From Devosia crocina (GTDB lineage Bacteria > Pseudomonadota > Alphaproteobacteria > Rhizobiales > Devosiaceae): a stretch of DNA of 64,000 nucleotides. This document shows, piece after piece, positions 34,577 to 43,766 of the stretch. The stretch spans positions 124,001 through 188,000 of the forward strand of contig NZ_FPCK01000002.1 in NCBI RefSeq assembly GCF_900116545.1. Reading direction: 5' to 3'. The notes under the pieces were generated by a model. It did no database searches. It worked only from the letters and a program-made list of their open reading frames with translations, and was not told the origin of the DNA. The translations under genes and the position numbers were made by a program. Position 1 is the first letter of the stretch. Every line of letters begins with the position of its first letter.

Positions 34577-35647
34577 ATGAGACGACTAACCGCCTACCTC
34601 ACCCGGCTCTTTGCCACGGATGCCGTGATCCTGTTCGCGATCACCTGCTTCCTGCTCTGGCTGGTCAATTGCCTGCGGCAGTTCGAGGTGGTTTCGGTCA
34701 AGGGTCAGGGCATCGTGACGCTCGGGATCCAGGCGCTTTATACGATGCCGCCCCTGGCACTCGCCTTCTTCTATATTTGCGTCGGGATCGGGCTGGTGCG
34801 GGCATTGACCGCGATTGGGGGCAATCGCGAGCTGCATATCATTCACACCAGCCGCGGATTGCCGGGGCTCTGGCATGCTGCAGCCATCGTGATCGGCGCG
34901 GGGGCGGTGGCGGCTCTGCTTTTGTCGCACTGGCTCGAACCCATGGCCAATCGCAAGGTCAACGAACTCTCGGCCACTATCGCCGCCGATCTTGTCAGCT
35001 CGACGCTGCGGCCCGGCCGGTTCACGCAGGTGACGCCGGGCGTGGTGCTGTTGATCGGCGGACGCCAGGCCGGCGGGGAGATCATGGATTTCTTTGCCGA
35101 CGATCGCCGCAATCCCGATTCGCGCCGGACCTATATTGCCGAGAGCGCTCGCGTTTCGAGCGACGGCGAAAACTACATGCTCGAATTGCGCGATGGCACG
35201 CTGCAATATGTTCAGCCGGACGGACGCTACTCGGAAGTGCGGTTTACCCGCTACGATATCAGCGTCGGCAGCCTCAGCCAGCCCCTGGCTTTCGGCGACA
35301 CACTCGCCGAGCGGGACAGCTTCACCATTGTGGGTGATGCGATGGCGAGCGGGCAGCTCGAACCCGCGGCGGTGCAGAGACTGCTCGACCGGACGGCCGA
35401 GGCCTTGCGTGTCATCGGTCTCGGACTCTTCACACTTGCGATCGCAGCCTTTCCAAGCGGCAAGCGGACACGCGTCCAGATCCCGCTCGAGGCCGTGGTG
35501 CTGATCGTGGGCTTTGCAGAAAGAGGCATCGGCACCTATAGCCCACTCGGGGTCGGCACCGGTGCGATCGGGCTGATCGTTTTGTCGATTCTGATCCTCG
35601 CCTATCGCTTGTGGCCGCGCCGGCCCCAACCTCTGGTGAATGCATGA
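34577..35647 (+). CDS. lptF: LPS export ABC transporter permease LptF
   Basis: A 356-aa permease of the YjgP/YjgQ family. Two N-terminal helices flank a loop (LRQFEVVSVKGQGIVTLGIQ), a third helix follows, then a periplasmic beta-jellyroll domain (about 130-265, containing ENYMLELRDGTLQYVQPDGR), then three C-terminal helices. Together with LptG and LptB it extracts lipopolysaccharide from the inner membrane and passes it to LptC/LptA. First gene of lptF-lptG-lptD. Its stop overlaps the lptG start by 4 bp. The ~270-bp divergent gap to holC presumably holds its promoter. Confidence 0.92.
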   Translation: MRRLTAYLTRLFATDAVILFAITCFLLWLVNCLRQFEVVSVKGQGIVTLGIQALYTMPPLALAFFYICVGIGLVRALTAIGGNRELHIIHTSRGLPGLWHAAAIVIGAGAVAALLLSHWLEPMANRKVNELSATIAADLVSSTLRPGRFTQVTPGVVLLIGGRQAGGEIMDFFADDRRNPDSRRTYIAESARVSSDGENYMLELRDGTLQYVQPDGRYSEVRFTRYDISVGSLSQPLAFGDTLAERDSFTIVGDAMASGQLEPAAVQRLLDRTAEALRVIGLGLFTLAIAAFPSGKRTRVQIPLEAVVLIVGFAERGIGTYSPLGVGTGAIGLIVLSILILAYRLWPRRPQPLVNA

Positions 35648-36714
35648 CGCGAATTGACTGGCTGGTTCTCAAGCGGCTGTCGAGCCGCATCGGCGCAACC
35701 GTCTTTATCTTCTACGGCCTGATCGCGCTGGTGGAATCGCTCGACACCTGGCGCTTCAACGTGGTTTCGGAACAAAGCGGGCTGCTGATGGCGCTGGTCA
35801 TGGTGGCGATGTCGGCGGTGCGCTGGACCATCAAGACCCTGCCCGTGACTGTCTTGATGGGCGCGATTCTGGGGCTTGCCGATCTCAAGGCACGGCACGA
35901 ACTGACCGTGATCAAGGCGAGCGGCATTTCCATCTGGCGGGCGGTGCGGGCGCCAACCATTGCGCTGGTTGCGGTCAGTTTCGTTATTGCGCTCGGCGCG
36001 GAAACGCTGAGCACCCAGATCAATCGCGAGCTCTACCCGACTCCGCCAGGACAGGCCGCCATGCTGACGCCGCCGGGCGAGATCTGGCTCGAGCAGCGCG
36101 GAGGCGATGCCCACTACGTGCTGATGGCGCGCTACATGGCGCCCGGCGGCGCCGAACTGGGCAATGTGACCCTGTTCCACCTCGACGAGCGGGACATCAG
36201 GCGGCTCGAAGCGGAAACGGCTACGCTGCGGAACGGGGAGTGGATCATGCCGCGGGCGACGGTGCGTACTCCGAACCGCCCTGCCTACGAAATCGATGAA
36301 TATCGCGTGCCCACGCAATCCTCGCCGGCCGAGATCAGCCTGACCCTAGCCTCGACCGAAGACATGACGTTTTTCGACCTGTGGACAATGCTCGAGGCGG
36401 GCGTTGCAGATCCTTCGGTTCGGACGGCTGCGACCATGCGGCTGATCAAGCTTTTGGCCCTGCCGCTGGTGTTGAGCGGCTCGCTGTTCATTGCCTTTGC
36501 GTTTACCGCAGGTTATCGAAGAAACTCTAGTCTAGGCCCTGCGGTCCTTTTCGGCATCGTGCTCGGATTTGTTGTGTTCGTGATTACCGAGATGGCCGAC
36601 CGTGCAGGGTCGACCGGCGTTCTCGATCCAACTTTTGCGGCAGTCGGACCGGCATTGGTGGCCATAGTGATTGGTGCGACGGTGCTGCTGCACAAGGAAG
36701 ATGGGCTGACGTGA
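35644..36714 (+). CDS. lptG: LPS export ABC transporter permease LptG
   Basis: A 356-aa partner of LptF with the same layout: helices at the N-terminus (SSRIGATVFIFYGLIALVES, then MALVMVAMSAVRWTIKTLP), the coupling segment ADLKARHELTVIKASGISIW, a periplasmic jellyroll (about 130-260), and C-terminal helices ending LVAIVIGATVLLHKEDGLT. ATG 35644 overlaps the lptF stop (ATGA) and the gene's own stop overlaps the lptD GTG start (GTGA), so the three genes are translationally coupled. The open frame upstream of this ATG is only lptF read in another phase. Confidence 0.93.
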   Translation: MTRIDWLVLKRLSSRIGATVFIFYGLIALVESLDTWRFNVVSEQSGLLMALVMVAMSAVRWTIKTLPVTVLMGAILGLADLKARHELTVIKASGISIWRAVRAPTIALVAVSFVIALGAETLSTQINRELYPTPPGQAAMLTPPGEIWLEQRGGDAHYVLMARYMAPGGAELGNVTLFHLDERDIRRLEAETATLRNGEWIMPRATVRTPNRPAYEIDEYRVPTQSSPAEISLTLASTEDMTFFDLWTMLEAGVADPSVRTAATMRLIKLLALPLVLSGSLFIAFAFTAGYRRNSSLGPAVLFGIVLGFVVFVITEMADRAGSTGVLDPTFAAVGPALVAIVIGATVLLHKEDGLT

Positions 36715-39011
36715 CGAAAGTGGGCCGGAGCATAACGAGAGGCCTTGCCTGCGCCCTGATGGCTGGCGCGGGTGCCCTGGCATTGCCGGGGCTCAGCCTT
36801 GCTCAAGGTTTCGTACCGCCCGACTTTTTCAGCGCAGCGATCGATCCGGACGGCGCGGCAGGCGTCGAAGCGGATGCGCTGACCTTCAACTCGCAGACCG
36901 GTGTCATCGAGGCCTCGGGCAATGTGATCCTGACCTTTGAAGGCTATACGGTGCAAGGCAGCACCCTGACCTTCGACCGCAGGTCCGGCCAGGTGCGAAT
37001 GACCGGCCGCACCCGGCTGATCGACCCCTCGGGCAATGTGGCGGAAAGCGATGGCTTTGCCATCGAGGGCGACATGCGCCAGGCCGTGCTCAATGCGTTG
37101 ACCATCACCTCCTATGACGGCGCGCGGATCACCGCCGACAGCGTCGACTATGACACGGCCTTGCAGACCATTCTGAACGATGCGGGCTATGCGCCCTGCG
37201 GCGAGTGCATCGACGAGGAAGGCCGGCGGATCGGCTGGTCGGTGCAGGCAGCCAAGATTACCTATAATGCCGAGGACGGATCGGTGGTGCTGGAGCAGCC
37301 ATCACTTGCGCTTCTGGGCATTCCCGTCGCATGGCTTCCCTACCTCTGGCTGCCGGGCACGGATGAAGATGCGCTGCGAAACGTGCGCATGCCCCGGCTC
37401 GACTACAGCGACCAAATGGGCTTGAAGCTCGCCGTGCCGGTCAGCGTATATTCCAGCCGCTGGACCGATGTGATCCTGACCCCGACGCTGGTTTCGCGGC
37501 AGGGTTTTCTGATGGACGCCGAATGGATCCAGCGCTTCGACGCCGGATCGTTCCAGATCAGGGCTTCGGGCCTTTATCAATTCGACCCGGCGGCCTTTGC
37601 CGGCGAAGTGGGCGACCGGGACTGGCGCGGCGCGATCCAGACCTCGGGCGAGTTCACGCCCATCGAAACCTGGAAGGTGGGCTGGTCCTATAGCGTCTTC
37701 ACCGATGCGGCCTATCTCGACGACTATCGCGTGTCGAACGACAAATCGACCGTCAACCAGGTCTATGCAACGCACCTGACCGATGACACCTATATCGACG
37801 CGCGGGTGCAGGAGTTCAATCTTCTGGGCAATGTCACCGAGGCGCAGCAGAGACAGCAGGGCCGCAACCTGCCGGTGGTGCGGTTTTCCCACGTGCTTGA
37901 TCTGGAAGAGGACTGGGGCCGGCTGACCTTTGACGGCAAATTGCTGCATGTGAACCGGGAGGCGGATGCTGTCAGCATCGTCAATGGCGTGCCCTATGTA
38001 TTCGGGCACCAGGGGAACAAGACGCATGCTACGCTGCAGGCGGGCTGGGAAACCCAATGGATCGCGCCGGGTGGCCTCGTCTTTTCGCCCTATGCCGGGG
38101 GACGCGCGGATTTCAGCTATTATGATGGCACAAGCCCACTGCTGCCTGAAGAAACCAGCCTGATCGCGGCTACCCCAATCGCCGCCATCGATGTGCGCTA
38201 TCCGTTGATGGCAAGCAATGGCGCGGATGTGCATATCATCGAGCCAATCGTGCAGCTGGCCTATCGCGGCTCGGACAACAGCCTCGTGGGCATCACCAAT
38301 GACGATGCACAGAGCCTGGTCTTCGACGATACCAACCTGTTCAGCTATGACCGGTTCTCCGGATATGACCGGCAGGACATTGGACTGCGTGCCAATGTGG
38401 GCGGACGTTATCAGGCCAATTTCGCCAACGGGCGCTATCTCGAGATCATTGCGGGGCAGAGCTTCCTGCTCGCCGGAGCCAATGCCTATACCGAGGCCGA
38501 TCCGGTCCGTACGGGGATTGGCTCGGGGCTCGAGGACGCTGCCTCCTATGGGGTGCTCGGTGCCTATGGATCGATCGCGCCGGGGATTGATCTTGCAGGC
38601 AAGCTGCAGGTAAACACGAGCGAATGGGAAATGAGCCGGGTGATGGCGGGCGCACGCTTTGCCCAGGACGGCTACTCCGCTTCGCTCGACTATCGCTTTG
38701 TGGGTGCCGAACCGGTGCGGGGCGTGCTGCAGGACCAGCATGAAGTTGCCGGGCAATTGACGCTGCCGGTCTCCGACTACTGGAAGATCAGCGGCAATGC
38801 GGCCTGGGACCTCGGCGCCAACACCTGGCTGCAGGTGGGTGGCGGGGTGCTCTATGACGACGGTTATCTCGCCATCGGTGCCGGAGCGGTCCGCACGGGC
38901 CCGACGCATCGCTCGCCTGATGACACAAGATTTACAGCGACCTTCCAGCTCAAGACGCCGGCCGGACTTAATGCCGGATATGAAGGTAATGTGCTCGGCG
39001 CCGGGTTCTGA
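36711..39011 (+). CDS. lptD: LPS-assembly outer-membrane protein LptD
   Basis: A 766-aa protein with an N-terminal signal peptide (ITRGLACALMAGAGALALPG, cleavage near SLAQ). A short OstA/LptA-like beta-jellyroll follows (residues about 50-150: LTFNSQTGVIEASGNVILTF, then GYTVQGSTLTFDRRSGQVRM), and a long C-terminal beta-barrel domain contains IPVAWLPYLWLPG and many amphipathic strands. LptD inserts LPS into the outer leaflet with LptE. A Cys pair (PCGECIDEE) sits between the two domains. GTG start at 36711 overlaps the lptG stop. Length is close to the E. coli protein. Confidence 0.93.
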   Translation: MTKVGRSITRGLACALMAGAGALALPGLSLAQGFVPPDFFSAAIDPDGAAGVEADALTFNSQTGVIEASGNVILTFEGYTVQGSTLTFDRRSGQVRMTGRTRLIDPSGNVAESDGFAIEGDMRQAVLNALTITSYDGARITADSVDYDTALQTILNDAGYAPCGECIDEEGRRIGWSVQAAKITYNAEDGSVVLEQPSLALLGIPVAWLPYLWLPGTDEDALRNVRMPRLDYSDQMGLKLAVPVSVYSSRWTDVILTPTLVSRQGFLMDAEWIQRFDAGSFQIRASGLYQFDPAAFAGEVGDRDWRGAIQTSGEFTPIETWKVGWSYSVFTDAAYLDDYRVSNDKSTVNQVYATHLTDDTYIDARVQEFNLLGNVTEAQQRQQGRNLPVVRFSHVLDLEEDWGRLTFDGKLLHVNREADAVSIVNGVPYVFGHQGNKTHATLQAGWETQWIAPGGLVFSPYAGGRADFSYYDGTSPLLPEETSLIAATPIAAIDVRYPLMASNGADVHIIEPIVQLAYRGSDNSLVGITNDDAQSLVFDDTNLFSYDRFSGYDRQDIGLRANVGGRYQANFANGRYLEIIAGQSFLLAGANAYTEADPVRTGIGSGLEDAASYGVLGAYGSIAPGIDLAGKLQVNTSEWEMSRVMAGARFAQDGYSASLDYRFVGAEPVRGVLQDQHEVAGQLTLPVSDYWKISGNAAWDLGANTWLQVGGGVLYDDGYLAIGAGAVRTGPTHRSPDDTRFTATFQLKTPAGLNAGYEGNVLGAGF

Positions 39012-39155
39012 GCGGTATCGCGCCCTGATTTTGGCCGCAATGGTTCGGCAATTGACAGGGCGCTTTGTGGGCCGCATTGATGCGGCACGAGCTCTAAGAT
39101 GATTGTTGCGGCCGTCTGCCCATCAGCCGGCCGCTATCCAACACCGGACCTGACC

Positions 39156-40052
39156 ATGACGTTTGCTTGTTTGCAGCGCGCCATCGGCGCCCTCCTTGTC
39201 GGCCTTACCCTTGTCGTGGCCTCTGCCGCCCCGAGTGCTGCAGCCACTGTGGTGACCGTGAACGGCACGGCCATTTCCGACATGCAGGTGGATCAGCGCA
39301 TCCGGCTGCTGCGCATGGAAGGCAATAATGGGGGGCGCAATGCCGCCCTCGAGCAGCTGATCAACGAAGCGGTGCAGATCACGGAAGCCAACAAGCTCAA
39401 TGTCAGTGTGTCCAACGCGCAGGTGGACGAGGCATTCTTGGGCGTGGCGCGCAATCTCAAGGTCAGCCAGGACCGGCTGGTGCAGATCCTGGGTCAGGGC
39501 GGGGTCAATCCAGACACGCTCAAGGACCGGTTGCGCGCAGCCATCGCCTGGAGCGGGGTGACGCAGGCGGCCGTCGTGCCCAATGTGCAGATTTCCGATC
39601 TCGACCTCGACCAGCAGGCGGCCGGGCGCGTCGCGGACTACCAGAACTTCGATTACATCCTCAAGGAAATCATCTTTGTGGGTGCAGGCGCCAGCGGGCG
39701 CACGGCGCAGGCGTCGCGCTACCGCTCGAGCTTCAACGGCTGCGATGGGGCGGTGAACCTGTCGCTGGCCTATACCGATGCGGCCGTGGTCGATATCGGC
39801 CGCCGCCACGCCACCCAGTTGCCCGAAGCCATGGCGCGGGAACTGGCGGGCATGAATGTCGGTGGAATCACCAAGCCGCGCGTCGTAGAGAACGGGGTAT
39901 CGATGCTGGCTATCTGCGAAAAGACGCAGGCGCAGGACCTGACCTTCGTCAAGGACGACCTGCGGGCCGAGGTCGGCAACGAGACGCTTGCCAAGCAGGC
40001 CGACGAATATCTGGTCCAGCTGCGCAGCCAGGCCAAGATTATCTACAACTGA
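39156..40052 (+). CDS. SurA-like periplasmic chaperone with a degenerate parvulin domain
   Basis: A 298-aa protein with a signal peptide (ending PSAAA) and a SurA N-terminal chaperone domain (TVNGTAISDMQVDQRIRLLR, then LEQLINEAVQITEANKLNVS, then LKDRLRAAIAWSGVTQ). The C-terminal half (QNFDYILKEIIFVGAGA to GVSMLAICEKTQ) follows the parvulin/PpiC outline once, but the usual catalytic Asp/His-type residues and the GGxLGW motif are not visible. E. coli SurA (428 aa) has two parvulin domains; this short form is common next to lptD and pdxA in Hyphomicrobiales. Role: folding and delivery of outer-membrane proteins, including LptD. ATG 39156 is chosen to keep the signal peptide intact. Confidence 0.85.
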   Translation: MTFACLQRAIGALLVGLTLVVASAAPSAAATVVTVNGTAISDMQVDQRIRLLRMEGNNGGRNAALEQLINEAVQITEANKLNVSVSNAQVDEAFLGVARNLKVSQDRLVQILGQGGVNPDTLKDRLRAAIAWSGVTQAAVVPNVQISDLDLDQQAAGRVADYQNFDYILKEIIFVGAGASGRTAQASRYRSSFNGCDGAVNLSLAYTDAAVVDIGRRHATQLPEAMARELAGMNVGGITKPRVVENGVSMLAICEKTQAQDLTFVKDDLRAEVGNETLAKQADEYLVQLRSQAKIIYN

Positions 40053-40082
40053 ACAATTGGCGCCCTAGCCGGCCGATCGCGG

Positions 40083-40205
40083 CCCCTCACCCTAACCCTC
40101 TCCCCGAAGGGGCGAGGGGACTGGGTTGGTGGTTGCGAACAGATCAAGCATCAAACTCGATGACATCCCTTCACCCCTGCGGCGAGGGGGTTTGGCTGAG
40201 GGGGC
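40083..40205. repeat. ~120-bp palindromic MITE-like element, copy 1
   Basis: Starts CCCCTCACCCTAACCCTCTC and ends with the imperfect inverted copy (CGGCGAGGGGGTTTGGCTGAGGGG). An internal hairpin CCCCGAAGGGG lies near the left end. The ~50-bp core, read on the minus strand, contains ATCGAGTTTG and CACC at positions matching the core of the element at 46818-46938. It occupies most of the surA-pdxA gap and stops about 35 bp before the pdxA start. No transposase gene is present. Confidence 0.7.
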
Positions 40206-40239
40206 TTTCCCCCAGCATCAGACTTCCCGGGACCTCCAT

Positions 40240-41238
40240 ATGACCCCTTTGGCGATCAGCATGGGCGAGCCGGCGGGGATCGGGCCGGATGTCATTCTGG
40301 CTCTGTTTGCGCGCCGGGCGGAGCTGCGATTGCCGCCTTTTATCGTTTTCGGGCACACAGCGTTTCTCGAGGCGCGGGCGCAAAGACTGGGACTCGCCAT
40401 CGATGTAGTGGCCGCACAGCCTGGGAATGCGGCGGCGCTGTTCGGCAGTGCCCTGCCCGTCTTCAACATCGGAGGGATGGTGGAGGATCGTCCGGGCGAA
40501 CCCGACACCGGTGCTGCAGGCGTCGTGATCGCGGCGATCGAGCAGGCCGTCTCGGCTGTCAGAATGGGCGCGTGCCGTGGGCTCGTGACCGCGCCGATCC
40601 ACAAGGGCGTGCTCTACGGAGCCGGGTTCACGCATCCCGGACATACCGAGTTTCTGGCAGCGCTCTGCGCCGAAAACGGAGTCGAGCCCTTGCCGGTGAT
40701 GATGCTGGCGCATGAGGATCTGCGCACGGTACCGCTGACCATTCATGTGCCGATCAAGGACGTTCCGCAGCTGATCACCGGCAGGTTGATCCTTGAAACG
40801 TTGCGGGTGATTGCGCGGGATCTCCGGGCGCGGTTCGGGCTTGCGGCGCCGCGCATCGCGGTCGCGGGGCTCAATCCGCATGCGGGCGAAGGCGGAACGA
40901 TCGGGCGCGAAGAGATCGAGATCATCATTCCGGCGCTTGAAAGGGCGCGGGCGGAAGGCATCGACGCCGTTGGGCCCCTCCCCGGCGATACGCTCTTTTT
41001 CCCAAGGCATTGGCGACAGTTCGATGCGGTGCTCGCCATGTATCACGATCAGGCGCTGATCCCGATTAAGACCGTCGCGTTCGATGCCGGGGTGAACGTG
41101 ACATTGGGCCTGCCCATCGTGCGAACCTCGCCCGATCACGGCACGGCCTTCGACCTGGCGGGCACCGGAAAAGCCTCGACATCGAGCTTTTTGGCAGCCA
41201 TAGCCATGGCAGACCAGATGACGACGAAGAGCGCATGA
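40240..41238 (+). CDS. pdxA: 4-hydroxythreonine-4-phosphate dehydrogenase
   Basis: A 332-aa NAD(P)-dependent enzyme of the DXP-dependent vitamin B6 pathway. It oxidises 4-phosphohydroxy-L-threonine; the product condenses with DXP through PdxJ. Conserved segments are [13 protein letters not shown] at the N-terminus, [20 protein letters not shown] (metal-binding His), [12 protein letters not shown], and [13 protein letters not shown] with a second metal His. ATG 40240 gives the family start; the frame upstream runs into the repeat element and is not coding. It overlaps rsmA by 4 bp. Confidence 0.95.
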   Translation: MTPLAISMGEPAGIGPDVILALFARRAELRLPPFIVFGHTAFLEARAQRLGLAIDVVAAQPGNAAALFGSALPVFNIGGMVEDRPGEPDTGAAGVVIAAIEQAVSAVRMGACRGLVTAPIHKGVLYGAGFTHPGHTEFLAALCAENGVEPLPVMMLAHEDLRTVPLTIHVPIKDVPQLITGRLILETLRVIARDLRARFGLAAPRIAVAGLNPHAGEGGTIGREEIEIIIPALERARAEGIDAVGPLPGDTLFFPRHWRQFDAVLAMYHDQALIPIKTVAFDAGVNVTLGLPIVRTSPDHGTAFDLAGTGKASTSSFLAAIAMADQMTTKSA

Positions 41239-42080
41239 GCCAGATCGACAACCTTCCGCCGCTTCGCGAGGTGATTGCTGCCCATGGCCTGAGGGCCAAG
41301 AAAGAACTGGGACAGAATTTTCTGCTGGACCTCAATCTGACCGCGCGCATCGCGCGGGTCGGCGGCTCGCTCGAGGGTGTGCGGGTGATCGAGGTGGGGC
41401 CCGGTCCGGGCGGGTTGACGCGGGCGCTGCTTGCCGAAGGCGCGCGGGAAGTGATCGCCATCGAGCGCGATGCGCGGGCGCTCCCGGCGCTGGCGGAAAT
41501 TTCGGCGGCTTATCCCGGGCGGCTGACCGTAATCAGCGGCGATGCCATGGAAATGGATTACCGGCTCCTCGCCGATGGGCCGACGCGGATGGTGGCCAAC
41601 CTGCCCTATAATATCGGCACGCAGCTGCTGACGGGCTGGCTGACCATGGAGCCCTGGCCGCCGTTTTTCGAGAGCATGACGCTGATGTTCCAGCGCGAAG
41701 TAGCCGAGCGTATCGTTGCCCGTCCGGGCGATGACGCCTATGGGCGGCTGGGCGTGCTGGCGGGTTGGCGCACCGAGGCGCGGATTGCCTTCAATGTCGG
41801 CCGTCAGGCCTTCGTGCCGCCGCCCAATGTTACTTCGGCAGTCGTGCATCTGGTGCCCAAGCCCGTGGAAGAAGGGCTCCCCGTCCGCCAACTCGAGAAC
41901 GTGACCAAGGCCGCCTTCGGTCAGCGGCGCAAGATGGTGCGGCAATCGCTGAAGTCCCTTGGGGTGCCGGTGGAGGGTTTGCTGGCCGCAGCCGAACTCA
42001 AGGGCGACGAGCGCGCCGAAGAGCTGCCGATCGAGGCGTTTTTGGCCATGGCGAGGGCGCTGCCAGGATTGCGGGTTTAG
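41235..42080 (+). CDS. rsmA: 16S rRNA (adenine(1518)-N(6)/adenine(1519)-N(6))-dimethyltransferase
   Basis: A 281-aa KsgA/RsmA methyltransferase that dimethylates two adjacent adenosines in the 3' helix of 16S rRNA late in 30S assembly. Visible are [23 protein letters not shown] motif [27 protein letters not shown], catalytic NLPYNIGT (motif IV), and [17 protein letters not shown] 41235 overlaps the pdxA stop (ATGA), so the two genes are co-translated. Convergent with gmk; a REP-like repeat separates them. Confidence 0.96.
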   Translation: MSQIDNLPPLREVIAAHGLRAKKELGQNFLLDLNLTARIARVGGSLEGVRVIEVGPGPGGLTRALLAEGAREVIAIERDARALPALAEISAAYPGRLTVISGDAMEMDYRLLADGPTRMVANLPYNIGTQLLTGWLTMEPWPPFFESMTLMFQREVAERIVARPGDDAYGRLGVLAGWRTEARIAFNVGRQAFVPPPNVTSAVVHLVPKPVEEGLPVRQLENVTKAAFGQRRKMVRQSLKSLGVPVEGLLAAAELKGDERAEELPIEAFLAMARALPGLRV

Positions 42081-42141
42081 CGGATTTTATCGCTTCGCAG
42101 GACGGCACACCACATGACAAGCGTCACCACCTAAATTGTTC

Positions 42142-42195
42142 GGGTGGTCATTGCGTCGGCAAGATGGATTGCCCGGACGAGCCGGGCAATGACGG
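42142..42195. repeat. REP-like palindrome (same family as 29661-29735)
   Basis: ATTGCCCGG (42168-42176) and CCGGGCAAT (42182-42190) form a 9-bp perfect stem. The flanks GATGGATTGCCCGGAC and GGGCAATGACGG match the second hairpin of the 29.7-kb element. It lies between the convergent ends of rsmA and gmk, where it may also protect mRNA 3' ends. Confidence 0.75.
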
Positions 42196-42229
42196 GCCGA
42201 AAATTGCGTTTTCAGATGACAGTGCCTGA

Positions 42230-42868
42230 TCAGGCCGGGCCGATCTGGTTTTGCAGGTCGCGCACGAAGCTGTCGAGGTTGAGCTGGCGCTTACGGTCGA
42301 GACGGGCGGAAGCAAGGATTGCGCGGACGCGGGCGACCGAGAGCTCGAGGTCTTCGTTGACGAGCACGTAGTCGTATTCGGAATAATGCTCCATCTCGTG
42401 GCGCGCGTTCCTGAGGCGCTTGTCGATGGTGCCGACGCTATCCTGGGCGCGGCGCTCGAGGCGGGCCCGCAGCTCCTTGATGGAAGGCGGCAGGATGAAC
42501 ACCGTGACCATGTCGGGCCGGCACTTTTCGTAAAGCTGCAGCGTGCCCTGATAGTCGATGTCGAAGAGGATATCGTTGCCGGCGGCCAGCTGCTCTTCGA
42601 CGCGGGCGCGGGGCGTGCCGTAGAAATTGCCGTGCACTTCGGCCGATTCGAGAAGGCCGCCATCGCGCTGCATCTGCTCAAAGGTGGGCACGTCGATGAA
42701 GTGGTAGTGCTTGCCGTCGATCTCGTCGGTGCGGCGGGCCCGGGTCGTGACCGAAACCGAGAGCTTGATATTGGGATCGGCGCCGAACAAGGAGCGCGAA
42801 ATCGAGGATTTGCCGGCGCCCGAAGGCGAGGCAAGAACAAGCATGACGCCGCGACGCTGGAAATCCAT
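42230..42868 (-). CDS. gmk: Guanylate kinase
   Basis: A 212-aa enzyme phosphorylating GMP to GDP. P-loop SPSGAGKSS (14-22), GMP-binding segments SVSVTTRARRTDEIDGKHY and ESAEVHGNFYGTP, and FDIDYQGTLQL are all present. C-terminal residues are typical of alphaproteobacterial Gmk. It is the last gene of the run fabF...mltG-yicC-gmk, 13 bp after the yicC stop; the same order is common in Hyphomicrobiales. Confidence 0.96.
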   Translation of the reverse strand: MDFQRRGVMLVLASPSGAGKSSISRSLFGADPNIKLSVSVTTRARRTDEIDGKHYHFIDVPTFEQMQRDGGLLESAEVHGNFYGTPRARVEEQLAAGNDILFDIDYQGTLQLYEKCRPDMVTVFILPPSIKELRARLERRAQDSVGTIDKRLRNARHEMEHYSEYDYVLVNEDLELSVARVRAILASARLDRKRQLNLDSFVRDLQNQIGPA

Positions 42869-42881
42869 TGGTTAGGCCACT

Positions 42882-43766
42882 CTATTCGATGTTCTGAACT
42901 TGCTCGCGTAGTTGATCGATCGCCGCCTTGAGGTCAAGACCGATGGCGGTGAGCTCCACGGCGTTCGATTTGGAACAGAGCGTATTGGCTTCGCGATTGA
43001 ATTCCTGCGCGAGGAAATCAAGACGCCGGCCGACTGGACCCGCGGAACCAAGCAGAGACCGAGCACTCGCAATGTGGGCGCGGAGGCGATCGATCTCTTC
43101 CTGAATATCGGCCTTGGTGACGAGAAGCAGGGCTTCCTGCGCCAGACGCTCGGGCGCGATATCAGGCTCAAGGCGAAGGGCGGCGATCTGCTGGCTAAGG
43201 CGGCTGGATATGGCCTCGCGCGTGCGGCTCGGATGGGCGTCTGCGCGCTCGACGAGCTCGGCAATGGTATCGAGCTGGCGGACAAGGATGCCGCTGATGC
43301 GGGCGCCTTCATCCAGACGCGATATCTGGAGGTTTGAAATGGCCTCACGCAAAGCGGCCATCAGGACGGGTTCGAGACCCTCTTCGTCGAATTCCCTGGC
43401 CTCGTCGAGGACAAGAACGCCCGGGAGCGCGAGAATTCCGTCAGCACTGGACCGTCGCACATCAATGCGGCTTCCAATGCTCTCGATGGCGGAAAGGACG
43501 ACCTCGAGAGCGGCCGGATCGACCGAAACCGCGCCCGACCGCGCTTCGCGATCAAACGTGACGGACGCGGTGATCGACCCACGGGACAAGGATTGGCTCA
43601 AGAGCTGGCGCAGCGGGATATCAAAACGATCAAGCCCAGATCCCATCCGGGTACGGATATCGAGGCCCCGGCCATTGACGGACTTGAGCTCCACTCGCAG
43701 CCGCGCCGCGCCAAAGCCTGCTTCGGCACGGGCGTAACCGGTCATGCTGGCGATTTGAGCGCTCAC
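42882..43766 (-). CDS. YicC/YloC family endoribonuclease
   Basis: A 294-aa protein. The N-terminal YicC-like domain starts with SMTGYARAEAGFGAARLRVE and contains LKSVNGRGLDIRTRMGSGLD. The C-terminal DUF1732 domain includes DIQEEIDRLRAHIASARSLL and RRLDFLAQEFNREANTLCSK. E. coli YicC is an endoribonuclease linked to RNA turnover (including the small RNA RyhB). ATG 43766 overlaps the mltG stop by 4 bp and gmk follows after 13 bp, so it is in the middle of a tight operon. Confidence 0.92.
   Translation of the reverse strand: MSAQIASMTGYARAEAGFGAARLRVELKSVNGRGLDIRTRMGSGLDRFDIPLRQLLSQSLSRGSITASVTFDREARSGAVSVDPAALEVVLSAIESIGSRIDVRRSSADGILALPGVLVLDEAREFDEEGLEPVLMAALREAISNLQISRLDEGARISGILVRQLDTIAELVERADAHPSRTREAISSRLSQQIAALRLEPDIAPERLAQEALLLVTKADIQEEIDRLRAHIASARSLLGSAGPVGRRLDFLAQEFNREANTLCSKSNAVELTAIGLDLKAAIDQLREQVQNIE

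Noticed and set aside
37302..39077. 591-codon open frame opposite lptD
   Set aside because: Shadow of lptD, which has the signal peptide, OstA domain and barrel strands in the other frame.
40126..40239. 38-codon N-terminal extension of pdxA
   Set aside because: It runs through the palindromic repeat element; the PdxA family starts at the ATG 40240 with [13 protein letters not shown].
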